Shown here: positions 1 through 12,587 of the stretch, piece by piece
How the letters are laid out: every line of letters starts with the position of its first letter
How positions within the stretch are numbered: position 1 is the stretch's first letter
DNA from: Spirogloea muscicola
Taxonomy: Eukaryota; Streptophyta; Zygnematophyceae; Spirogloeales; Spirogloeaceae
Assembly (NCBI GenBank): GCA_009602725.1
Contig: WELB01000092.1
Coordinates: 56,642-82,261 of the forward strand
Reading direction: 5' to 3'
DNA: 25,620 nucleotides
Notes under the pieces: generated by a model
The model's database searches: none
Seen by the model: only the letters and a program-made list of their open reading frames with translations
Told to the model about the DNA's origin: nothing
Translations under genes and position numbers: made by a program

Positions 1-1
1 A

Positions 2-3101
<3,100 letters not shown>

Positions 3102-3109
3102 TGCCATTG

Positions 3110-3115
3110 AATAAA
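3110..3115 (+). promoter_or_regulatory. Possible AATAAA poly(A) signal of the UPF0183 gene
   Basis: An AATAAA hexamer lies 9 bases after the TGA stop at 3099-3101. Use of it would imply a very short 3' UTR, and many green algae use other signals, so this is only a candidate. Confidence 0.25.
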
Positions 3116-4584
3116 CGTCTGTACATTTGTATTTTGACATGACCATGTGCCATCTCACTGGAAGCAAACTGTTGTGGGAGCTGATAAGTGCATGTGCACG
3201 AAATTAGTCTGTATATGGAGTACTTACTCCGAAGTGGAGGTTCCTGTCTTCGCCACCCACACATTCGTTGGATACCTCATGACTCCTCTGTGTTCAGCCT
3301 CACAGGTGAACTCGTGACAGGCCAGAACTTACAGCTCATCCTTTTCTGGGACTTTGAACATGTAAATTGGCAAACGATTATTTCTTGGCATGATAGAATC
3401 AGCACTGTAGATACCATCGGCATTGGGATGTGGATGCCTCTGTCACCGACTTTACAACATAAAGTCAAGCAAACAGTGATTGGAAGTCGACAGCATACAC
3501 GCTGGCTTGGCAAGCTTCACTTAATGAGCAGGTTGTCACTTGTGAAATTCTTCCTGCTCTGGCTGCTCTGATGCTCTCCTGTCGCCACGTTCATCAGCCA
3601 TCACTTATTGATTCTTCCACTCAGCGTCCTCCATTGCACTTTGCTCGCATCAGGAGGACCAGCAGACCGCCCTCGTCTCGGCGGTACAGACGCAAATTTG
3701 CTCTTGGTAATGCACGATCTAGTCTGGTAGTAGCACACAAATATCGGAGTAGCGCGAAGCTATGCCTGGCCGAATACAGAGCCGGCGAGCACACAGCTCC
3801 GCCTGGCCGCACACAACCGCAACATCGCCCAGGCCAGTAGCCCGATGTGCCCAGTCCTCTCTTCAGGAAGCTCTCTCGGCCCACTAAGACGGGCGGGATG
3901 ATCACCCATCCAGGCCCGTTGATTACCATACTACCACGTTCAACTAACGATTTGGATACTAATGGATCCAAGTTTCCGAGATCTTGTGTGTGTCTTCCCA
4001 TGCATTTAGCTTAGTGTGCTTGTGGAACTGGCGATGCAACAATTTCCTGCGACGGAGAACGCCATATTCAGTGCATGCACACTGATGAATCGTGGACACC
4101 GGATCACCGTAAAATAAGACCCGATTTCTAGCCCTCATTGGAAACGCTCGAGCGCCGTGCTTCAAGTGAGTAATAAGCAATAACTGAGGCACAGATTAAG
4201 CAGATGATGAGCCCCGATAGCTGCCATGAATCATGTTATGGATGTATACTTCGTCATGCAGTACTTAACGAGGCAACGAGTAACATATTTCCTGATATAG
4301 GTGTTGCAACATGCGACTCGCGAGCTACATGCCATTGCAAGACATTAGAATATCATCACGACCACCGATCCTCATTCTCCTTCGCCCTAGGCGATATCTC
4401 CATCGCTTCGATCCCTCCTGCATGGTCACTGATGGGCGGAGACAAGCACGAGCTTACTGACGTGTGTGCTTGCTAGGCTTGCAAAATCAATGAAGTAGAA
4501 ATAAACACAGTTGAAGATTTCCTGCATACAGTGGCATGCTCTTGGCACCGCCCTCGACTAGAAGTGTCATTCTTCTTGGCACAG
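3116..4584. other. Intergenic stretch without a gene I can support
   Basis: Open frames occur on both strands (for example 3188-3571 + and 3621-4001 -) but none resembles a family I know. One piece at about 3655-3711 (+) looks exon-like: a CAG acceptor, an open frame beginning EDQQTALVSAVQTQI, and a G|GTAATG donor. It could belong with the unresolved exon-like cluster further right, but I could not join them. No tRNA, rRNA or tandem array is visible. Confidence 0.4.
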
Positions 4585-5625
4585 TTGCCCCTCCAATGTC
4601 AGCTGCAGCAAATGGATGTAAAGTGTTGGTGAGTCATTTGGCCGTCCGTTGTCTATTATAGTCCTTGCAACTGCCATCAATATTGTGGACTCCAAGGAGC
4701 ATAAGATGTACAACAGAGTGGATCTGTCAGCCGCCCCATGCATGGAGCAAAGATTGGCAGCACAGCTCTCGCACAACAGAATACTGGCGTTGTTATGGTG
4801 ACTCATTGTTGCAACTACAAAACGATGTCTTCGGGGGCTGTAGTGACTGTCAGTGAGTGAATGTCGTTTGCATAATCGTCGCTTCACTAGCGGTGGGAAG
4901 AGGAAGAAGCTCTTGTAGTAGGAGGTGGTGGCTGTGTCAGCCAGCCCAAACAGACTGCACAAGAGAAGGAAAGGCCCAGCAATACACCAGTATAGAGCAC
5001 TTGGCAATCAAAAGGGCTGCATGGCCTAGCCTTTCAGTAAAATTGCAGCAAGTACAGATTGGCTCGCTTATACCTTGGGACGGCATAATTCTCATGGCAC
5101 CACATACATGTGAGGTATTGCCGGAATGTGCTGCGGCGAAATGAAGGAACGAGTGTGGGGCACGAAATTGTCATCTGACTGGCCCTTCCGTCGGGCTGTG
5201 GCTCGTCGTGCGAGCCACTGGAAGGGGCAGCCGCTCGGTGCCCATGATCTGCAATTAAGGCAAGCCGAGGCAGACACCGTCCAGGCATGATACATCCTAA
5301 CGAGCCACACAATGCAATAATGCAGTTGGGCCACACAAGGCGATGCCCTTGGCTAAATGGGGCTAAGGTGACAGGGCAAAAGCACAACTGTAAATGAAAC
5401 AACATGTTCCCAAATGAGCACACACAAATCGAATAAATTATGATAGGGAGACGGAGCCCCGCCCGGAATAATGGGCTTCGCTCAGAGCACGCATAGCACG
5501 TTAACAAATAGCCAAGGCTTACAAGTGCTGCGTTCCAAGCAAAGCCGCTGGAGGAGGTCGAGGCACCCCTGCCCCTGGACATTTGCGAGGAGGGCAACGT
5601 CATCTCCTACAACGAAAATTGTTAG
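4585..5625 (+). other. Cluster of exon-like open segments, product unknown
   Basis: Several + strand pieces look more like coding exons than the flanks. 4585-4628 lies between a pyrimidine-rich CAG acceptor and a GTGAGT donor. 4662-4799 has a frame containing INIVDSKEHKMYNRVDLSAA. 4891-4991 has a frame beginning RWEEEEALVVGGGG. 5141-5290 opens with ATG and contains SDWPFRRAVARRASHWKGQ. 5530-5625 ends in a TAG after a frame containing EEVEAPLPLDICEEGN. I could not thread them into one phase-consistent chain: joining 4585-4628 to 4662 breaks the better frame. I recognise no family. It may be a fast-evolving gene, a decayed gene, or chance. Confidence 0.25.
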
Positions 5626-5631
5626 TGTATT

Positions 5632-5898
5632 TGAAACAAAACGAAAGCCAAATGGCCAAGTCCAACGGCAAGCACCTCTAAAGACCTACATAATCTACAG
5701 CACAGTGACCCGCTCGGTAACCACGGATCAATACATAAAGGTCGCTGATCGATGCCAGAATACTAGATGACGGATACGAAGCCCTTCTGCCACCAACTAG
5801 AGCTCGCTCAGCTTTCTGGTGGAAAGCATTAGCCTGAGCACGCTGCAAACAGGCCGAAACTCGTCGTCGCAAGAACGACAGATATGGAGTAGGTAAGC
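5632..5898 (-). repeat. Dispersed repeat, left copy (inverted relative to 17240-17505)
   Basis: About 265 bp match the reverse complement of 17240-17505 with scattered mismatches and small indels. Shared blocks include CCAAATGGCCAAGT, CATAATCTACAGCA and GCGTGCTCAGGCTAATG (on the - strand here). The - strand carries an open frame with RRVSACLQRAQANAFHQKAERAL; the other copy encodes a near-identical RQRVSACLQRAQANGLHQKAGRAL. This suggests decayed copies of a mobile element with a short coding relic. I cannot assign an element class and see no clear terminal repeats or target duplications. Confidence 0.75.
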
Positions 5899-7560
5899 CT
5901 GAAACGGTCTGATCCCTATACGGACAGTCAGGGGTTAGAACGTCCTGATTATATTCGGTCGCTGGGGTTTTGAGACGGAAACCCCAGCACAGAGAAGCAC
6001 CACATTCACACGCAGCAGAGTACCTTGGCCGGAGGCGCCGCCGACGGGCGGCTATTCACCTCTCAATACGGGCCAGCAACTGTCCCCAAAGGGAGCAGCC
6101 ACAGTCTACCTTCAGGAGAGCCGATAAGATCCGCAGGGACGGGTTGCGGCGTCGGGCTGCAGCAGCAGGGCTGCGTTGACGAGCTGCGGCAGCAGGCGGC
6201 AGCAGGGCTGCGCGTCTCTCTCTGGCGTGGGCTTCGCTGACTTGGACTGGGTGCCCTCAGTCTGGTCTCAGCCCAACTTGTAGTGCTTCATGTGCCACCT
6301 TCCCCAGGGGTCTGTGCTCAACGTGCATACAATCTTGACAGTCATGTGCTCCTGAGTCAAAAGCGTGGCCTTTCAATCAATGGCCTGTTGAGGAGCTTGT
6401 GAAGCCGTTGCTAGGTGACTGCAGCAAGTATCGTACCTGCAAAGCTGAGCGCCACTGCGAAGGTGTGGCAGCTGTGGTCACAAGACCTTGTCTTGGCTAG
6501 TGCTGGGTCTCAGTTTTCAATTCCTACTCCCCATGAGTCTCCCTGGTGGCGGTGCTCCAAATTCTCAAGCGTACTTTGTCCCACTTATATGTGCTCATTC
6601 GTCATTATTACTAAAGCCCTCCGCCAGCCGTACTTTCGTCCTTTCCCCAATTCCCCTATTCCGGGCCCCCTGTGTATCGCATGCAATATTCTCTTCCCTG
6701 CCGCGGGCTCACACCTTGCATCTGCGTGCTGGCCGTGCCCAGGCTGCCGCTTCCAGCTATTGGCAGGGGACTGCTATCCGGCTGCTACTACTTCAGACTT
6801 GCGGCTCTTAACTAGGGGTTACTTGGCGGCCATCCTTAAATGGTCTCATCTCCTGGGGTGTGTGGGCTTTCCGACTCTTCTGGACCTTGCCTGTTGTTAG
6901 GCTAGTCTTTCAAAGCCCTCGCCTCATTGAAAGCATGTCAACAGCTGCATCTCCTCTTTACCGGCATAGATGGTAGCGATGGCTGTGAAGAAAGTGGCTG
7001 TGAAGGGCTAGCTCAACAAAGAAAACAACTTTGCACTTTGACCAGTTGGTGGCTTGACCTTCAACAGCGTCTTGCCCTCCATGCAGTCACCCGACGCCAA
7101 GGCCAAAAAGATGAGCAGCCCGGCTTCCCAATTGCTGGTTCGCCTGCTCAGGTGTTCCGCATGCGCCAGCCAGTCTCGCTCCAGCGTTCCCAGGGCTTTG
7201 CACTTGCAAAGCAGGCCGTGCTGTGGCTGCAGCTTCTTGCTCCTGTCGTGGTGACACTCTTCCGGCTGCAAGCTAGGTTAGGTCGTTCGTGAGTGGGGGG
7301 TGGTTAGGGCTCATCAGGCCAACCCTAACGGCACTGGAGGTGAGCTAACGGGTTACGAGGTCGTCGGGCTCACGCCGACTGGGTTTCGAAAAGCGGTAGG
7401 GCCCACCTCCCCCCGTACTCCCCTCCCCGCCCGCCGCTGGTGCGCTTACCCGGCGCCTCGCCCCGGGGGGGGCCCCACCTCCCTCCTCTCCGCGGCGGCC
7501 AAGCTCCCCCCCCCTCCTCGCTTGGTAGTTTAACGTCCTGCTTTTTGGCCCCTGCAGACC
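5899..7560. other. Intergenic stretch, no gene recognised
   Basis: All six frames are often open because of base composition, and none shows a known domain. At 6140-6215 there is a short low-complexity patch in which a GCAGCAGGGCTGCG word recurs. On the - strand at about 7008-7190 a frame containing TSNWEAGLLIFLALASGDC looks protein-like, but I know no family for it and see no convincing splice partners. From 7380 on the GC content rises sharply, with poly-C runs near 7504 and 7680, leading into the RAD21 promoter region. Confidence 0.4.
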
Positions 7561-7827
7561 TTTTCACATGTCTTTGGTCTGGCCTCTAGAATCAGCCAAT
7601 GCTTCACATTCTTTCCCTTACATAGGACAGGAGAAAGAGAACAGCTTTCCGATTTATCTTCTTCATGCAGCGACCTCCCTCCCCCCCCCTCTTCTTCCCG
7701 CGCAGCCGGCGTGGTCGACAGAGGCAGAAGTAGCAGCAGGACAAGCAGCGAGCAGAGGTACTGTGCCACGGTACGCCTCGAGCTGCGGCTCGCTTGCAGG
7801 CCCGAGCTCCCTCGTCGCCGTCGGCAG

Positions 7828-7866
7828 CGGCGGCGGCGGCGGCGGCGGCGACGGCGGCGGGGACGG
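7828..7866 (+). repeat. (CGG)n microsatellite
   Basis: A run of CGG triplets with a few interruptions (ACGG at 7851 and GGGGACGG at 7859-7866) ends directly beside the adapter fragment. Such tracts often stop short-read assembly, which would explain the contig break here. Confidence 0.85.
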
Positions 7867-7867
7867 C

Positions 7868-7889
7868 AGATCGGAAGAGCACACGTCTN
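7868..7889 (+). other. Illumina TruSeq adapter remnant plus single N (assembly artefact)
   Basis: Positions 7868-7888 equal the first 21 bases of the TruSeq read-1 adapter (AGATCGGAAGAGC, continuing ACACGTCT) and are followed by the only N in the window. Frames crossing it give the typical adapter peptides DVCSSDL and MLFRS, and CALPIC. This is not genomic sequence. It marks a contig end that was joined without trimming, so the spacing between the two flanks is unknown. Confidence 0.97.
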
Positions 7890-8128
7890 CGGCGGACAGC
7901 CGCCGCGGCGGCAGCCAGGAACGACGTCGGCCTTTGTGGCTGCCACCTTCGCGGCGCCCGGGAGCTTCAGAGAGGCGGCCCGGCAGCCAAGCTCGCAGCA
8001 TGGCGCCTCCAGAGGACCCGAGCAGCCTCCGCTCGGAACGCGGTCCGCGACTGGCTCGCTGCCACTGGCGGACTGTCGCCGCCGGCTAGCGCGCGTCTCT
8101 CGAGCCGTAGCCCGCGCGGCAGGCCGCC

Positions 8129-11100
8129 ATGTTCTACTCGCAGTTTGTCCTCGCGAAGAAGGGCCCGCTGGCCACGATATGGATCGCTGCGCACCTGGAG
8201 CGCAAGCTCCGCAAAGCCCAGGTCTCCGGGACCTCCATCTCGGTCTCCGTCGGTAAACGCCTCCGCCGGCCCTTGTTGTAGAACACTCTCGCCAGAAGGT
8301 ATGAGCTTGCTAGCCAGAGCGGGCGCGGAGGCAGGCTGACGCAGTCGCCAAGGGCGCCTGCGCAGACACCATCATCAAGTCGGAAGTACCCATCGCGCTG
8401 CGCCTGTCGGGCCACCTGCTGCTCGGCGTCGTCCGCATCTACTCCAAGAAGGTCGCCGCTGTGCCGGCCCACCATTGCCACCCTCCTTCGATGCCTTCTT
8501 TTTGTCGTGCTTCGCGCAATGGCAGCTTGGTCAGCACTACTTGAGTGTAAACCTGTGGTTGTTGCGGAACTCTCTGCTTTTCTCGGGCAGGTGGGCTACC
8601 TGTTGCACGACTGCAGCGAGGCGCTGGCAACAGTCAAGGCGGCCTTCGCAGCGGCGCCGGCAGCAGGCGCGGGGCACGTGGACCTGCCCGGCGGTGGCGC
8701 CACTGTGCCCTTCCAGGCCATCACGCTGCCCGAGGCCGACCTCGACTTTGACGACTTCGGCCTCCTGCCGGCGGCGCCGCCGCCGGCCTTTCTGTGAGTC
8801 CTCAAGGACCTCGCTCGCCGCAGGGCATGCCCGCATCGACTGTCTGCAGACCTTCCAATGACATCAGCAATGCGCCTCAATGTTCATGGCTGCAGGAGCG
8901 AGAGCTTTGTTGACCCCAATGTCTCTACGCGCGAGGCCATCACACTGGAGGAGCGGCCGCTGCCACCAGACCCGTTCCACGGCCAGTGGGACTCTGATGG
9001 TGGCCATCTCTTTCCTTCCCTTCTTCTTTTCCTCGGCGTAGTCCCTTCTCGTCGCAGCTGATCAGTGCCTGTGTGCTCACCCGGTTGCAAGCTCTGCAAG
9101 TTGAAGAATCTGAGCAGGCTGACGGGAGCCAGTTCCGAGCCTGGTGGGTGGCTCAGAGCGCTTCGGGGCAGCCATGGAAATGCCGCCACTGGAGCTCGAG
9201 GTGGCAAGCGCATCGCAAGAGCTGCAGCGCCAGGCGGGGACTGCCGACGAGCCGCCGCCTCCATCGCCTCCACCCATGCCTGAGGAGGGGGTGGATGCTG
9301 GCGCCGTGCACGCGGATGCGGCTGCTGGCAGCACGTGAGCGGCTGCTTGCCTCTGAGGGACTTGACATGGTTGCTGCAGTATAGCTGTCGCAAGTTAGTC
9401 TGGAACTCCAGCTTGCGCAGAGGTGACAGCATTTCTGGACATTCAATAATGTTGTCCAAAGTCAATGCTTGAAACAGGCAGCTTGAGCCCATGGACATCG
9501 ACCAGGACAGAGAGGGCCGGGCGTCATTGGCAGCAGCAGAGGAAGTGGTCGCAGCTGCGGACGCGGCGGCAAGGAACGGGGCCAACGCTTTGCGCGATGA
9601 GGAGGAGTACCCCGAGCCAGAGGTGCTGCGGTCGATGGCCACGCAGGAAGTTGGGGGCGAGGCCCCGCCGTTCTCTCTGGCGCTGGGCCTCAACTTGGAC
9701 GAGACGCCTAGCACGCGTGGCAAGCTGACGTCTGGCGGCCCGGAGGTGGACCCCACTTCTGCAAGGAGCACGAGCGGCACAGCCATGGCTCTGGAGCTGC
9801 CCAGCCCCGGTGGCAGCGTCGCTGGCGCGGGCGGCGCAGGCGTTGATGACATCCTGCCAGGTAAAGTGAGCCCACTGAGCCACAGGGTTGACCACAACTG
9901 AACATTATACCCTGAACCTAAACTTTGACCCTAAACCCTAAACCAGGACTGTTTTCAAAAGCCAACGCAGTCACGTATACTATGAAGTTGTACGTACCTG
10001 TCCAAGACTGCCAGGACTGACAGCTTACCGTCGCTGTCGTTGCTAGCAGCCCTTCCAAGCCCGGGTGCGGCAGAGCTGTCACCGTCAGCCGCAGCCGGTG
10101 AGGCACCGCAGCGGCGGCGGCGGCCGCGGCGGCAGCACCTGGTGGTCGACGCCGTGACTTTTCTCTCCAGCGAGTGCGAGCCGTGGCGCCCTCCTCGTAG
10201 GACTGCATGACATTGTGGATCATAGAAATCTGGGGTATGGGCTCCGATCTTATAATAGAAGTTGGCAGCAAGGCCGTGCTCTTCATGCCCCCCCCTACGC
10301 CCCCACCAACTTGCGTGCTGTTTGCCACAGGATTATGAAGCGGCAGCTGGAGGACACTTCCGACATTCGGCGTGTGCGTCGAAGGCCGCCACCGTTGAAC
10401 GCTGCCGCTGCGGGGGCCGCTTTTGCGCACATCTCCCGACATCAAGGAAAGGGGCTCACGCTGGACCTATTTGCAGCGCCTTCGATGCCAGGTCTGCTTG
10501 AACCCCTTCTTCATCAGATCCAATCGAAACCAAACAATGACGTGCACTCCGTTAGACGCGGGATCGTGAAATAATAGTGACGTGATGCAAGTGCTACTGC
10601 GTGATGCCAGGTCTCAATGTCGAGCTCGTCGACTTCTACCAGAGGGTGGTGGCCATGCCACCAGCAGATGACCTGCCGCTTGAGGCACTGCCTACACAAG
10701 AGACATCTAGAGAGCCTGTGGAGCCAGCGCAGCCGATGGCGGACGGCGGAGGCGACACGGAGCCGCTGTCATCATCTGACGGTGTTCCAGTCGTCAATCA
10801 GTCCGTGTCTCAATTTCCACCAATGCGACCACATCCGCAGCCACCGCCCTTGGCTGGGATGGCGGGCTCGCCAGCCGGCTTCTATGACGGCGAGCCCGAG
10901 ACTGTCAGAGAAATCCCCGCTATGGAGCTAGACGCCGCTACTGAGATGGTTGCCACGCCCGTGGCAGAGCCGCCCGGTATACCATGGTCTATCACCTTTC
11001 TGGTCTTCTTGACTTCCAGGAGCCGGTGCATGACAGTGGCCGTATGACTGCTCAGATCAATATGTGGAACTTATTGACAGGGTGCTTGAGTATCATGCAG

Positions 11101-12392
11101 AGCGGGAGCAGCAGGCTGCACATGCCGATGACACGCTGGAGCTGGACAGTGAGGACCGACCACGACGGGACGTCGACACCGTTGTCAACGGCAGCGGCAC
11201 TGCCGAGGAGCTGCTCCCAGGCCTGGACCTTGAGGCGGACTTAGAGGCCAGCCTGGGAAGGCAGACACTTGGTCGCAATGAAGGAGAGCGTGGTGAAGTC
11301 CCTGCTGATGAGCCTGCCACCACACGGCATCCGACTGAGGTATTGGGAGAGCTTGCCCTTAATCTATGATCGCAGGGGCCAGGCACTAGTGCTCAATCAT
11401 GGGCTTTGACTCCCAAGCTCACAGCAGGCTTACTTGAATCTAGGGAGGAATGGACTCTGATGTCGCACTGACAAGCTGTGGGTCAATTCACGCTCTCGCA
11501 GGAAAGGCCGGTGGCTGGGCTCGACTTCTTGGGGGAGGGGAGAGGCATTGGTAAGAGAGCAGCAACAGGGATTATGAATAGTCATGGCCATAGCATGCTG
11601 AAAATATTGATATTGCCAAGTTGGTCGTAACTTGCAGGATCAAACCAAAGCAGCTGCACATGTTGCTGGCCGGATTGTCATTCCAATATCAATGCAGCCT
11701 TGTTGCATGTTGTTGACTTTTTGTGTCTCTCGAGAAGATGGACTTGACGCTGACGATGCCTTGACTGAGGAGGAGCCCAACGGAGCTACCCCCAGTAGAA
11801 TAAAGGACAGCGGATGGTCCTCCAGAACAAGGCAATCCCTTTCTCAAAGTCAAGTCCACGTCACATTCTTCTTCAAGAGTAACTTATACAAGAGCTTGTA
11901 GCATGTTCAAGCTAAGAATGGACGCAAGGACGGGTTGCAACATTGTCGCTGTCTCGGTAAACGCCAGCCAATGCCTTAACTGATGTTGGTTGCTCCGCAC
12001 AGGGGCGTTGCGTCGTACCTCCAGAGGGCCTTCAAAGGCCTGGGCCTTAACGACGGCAGCAGTGACAAGGCTCCTGCAGAAGTTGCTCCCAAGCTGAGCC
12101 TCCAGGGTATTGTGGCGGGCAAGAGCCGCCGCGAGTCTGCGCGCATGTTCTTTGAGACGCTGGTGAGACTTCACATTGGACGTTCCCAGGCAGTGCGAAG
12201 CTGGCACCTGGCTGCTTCAGATTAGACTCGAGGGTCCTGCGTATCTGGACTTGGGCAGTCAGCCTTAACTGCTGTTATTATGTTCCCATGCAGGTCCTCA
12301 AGAGCAAGGACTACATTGAAGTGGAGCAGGCAGAGGCCTACGGCACCGTCCTCGTGTCTGCACGCAGCAAGCTGATGAGTGTGGACTTCTAA
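8129..12392 (+). CDS. RAD21: RAD21/SCC1 kleisin subunit of cohesin
   Basis: Fourteen exons: 8129-8252, 8366-8451, 8591-8793, 8896-8999, 9157-9334, 9478-9860, 10050-10182, 10331-10491, 10611-10976, 11056-11339, 11502-11550, 11735-11831, 12003-12162, 12294-12392, giving 808 residues in unbroken phase. RAD21 bridges the SMC1 and SMC3 heads to close the cohesin ring and is cut by separase at anaphase. The N-terminal domain (about residues 1-110) starts MFYSQFVLAKKGPLATIWIA and includes LSGHLLLGVVRIYSKK and GYLLHDCSEAL, which contacts SMC3. The middle is acidic, Pro/Ala-rich and poorly conserved, with a conserved RQLEDTSDIRRVRR block near residue 406. The C-terminal winged helix (about 715-808) has WSSRTR, VASYLQRAF and VLKSKDYIEVEQ. 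FVDPNVSTREAITLEE favours RAD21 over meiotic REC8. The start has a good GCCGCCATG context. Exon 12 could instead begin at 11738. Intron 12 has a GC donor. Confidence 0.93.
9909..9944 (+). repeat. Interstitial telomere-like repeat (CCCTAAA type) in RAD21 intron 6
   Basis: The tract contains ACCCTAAACCCTAAACC and degenerate CCTGAACCTAAA units, matching the plant-type telomere repeat read on its C-rich strand. It lies wholly within the intron between RAD21 exons 6 and 7. Confidence 0.8.
10492..10610 (+). other. RAD21 intron 8, flanked by a 12-bp direct repeat
   Basis: GATGCCAGGTCT occurs at 10484-10495 across the 5' splice site and again at 10603-10614 across the 3' splice site, exactly 119 bp apart, which is the intron length. 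The splice consensus alone explains only CAG|GT. The rest of the match suggests the intron arose by a segment duplication or by insertion with a target duplication. Confidence 0.8.
11832..12002 (+). other. RAD21 intron 12 with GC-AG borders
   Basis: The donor is ACAAG|GCAATC and the acceptor is GCACAG. Splicing here yields WSSRTR followed by GVASYLQRAF, which matches the conserved family block (WSARTR-x-VA-x-YL). No nearby GT site gives the required phase 2. GC-AG introns are a known minor class. Confidence 0.8.
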
Positions 12393-12587
12393 GCTCAGCA
12401 AAGGGCTGCAAGAATGGAGCAGTTGCTAGGCGGTATAGTTCGGACTCGCAGTATCCTAGGAGGCGTAGTACAAGTCGACTCAGGCTCGCTCTTGTGTGCA
12501 TCTGGTTGTCTGTATGAGTAGTAGGAAAGGGGCCATCTGTATACTGCAAGATGATGTCCGTCTGTGATCCCGCACCATGGTCACTCG
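12393..12587. other. Short spacer between convergent RAD21 and RlmN genes
   Basis: The two stop codons are 195 bp apart and face each other, so the 3' UTRs probably meet or overlap. No AATAAA-like signal or coding block is evident. The spacer carries nothing else I can support. Confidence 0.6.

Larger units (their letters stand above)
7561..8128 (+). promoter_or_regulatory. RAD21 upstream region / 5' UTR, GC-rich
   Basis: This is the GC-rich block just before the RAD21 start codon. It contains a TTCCCGCG word at 7695-7702 that fits the core of an E2F site, which would suit a cohesin gene expressed around S phase; that link is an inference from one short match. The block is interrupted by an adapter fragment and an N, so its true sequence and length are not reliable. 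Confidence 0.35.

Noticed and set aside
5034-5603. 189-aa - strand open frame with hydrophobic stretches that could look like a membrane protein
   Set aside because: It runs antisense to the + strand exon-like pieces, has no recognisable family and a mixed composition; the + strand reading looks more coding-like.
6415-7292. Long open frames on both strands (161 aa at 6415, 121 aa at 6927, and a - strand frame at 7008-7271)
   Set aside because: All frames are open together in GC-rich DNA, no domain or conserved block is visible, and no splice partners were found. I do not call a gene here.
7530-8001. Open frames crossing 7889 (for example 7530-7946 - and 7663-8001 -)
   Set aside because: They read through sequencing adapter and an N, and the Arg/Ala/Pro runs come from the (CGG)n tract. 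They are artefacts.
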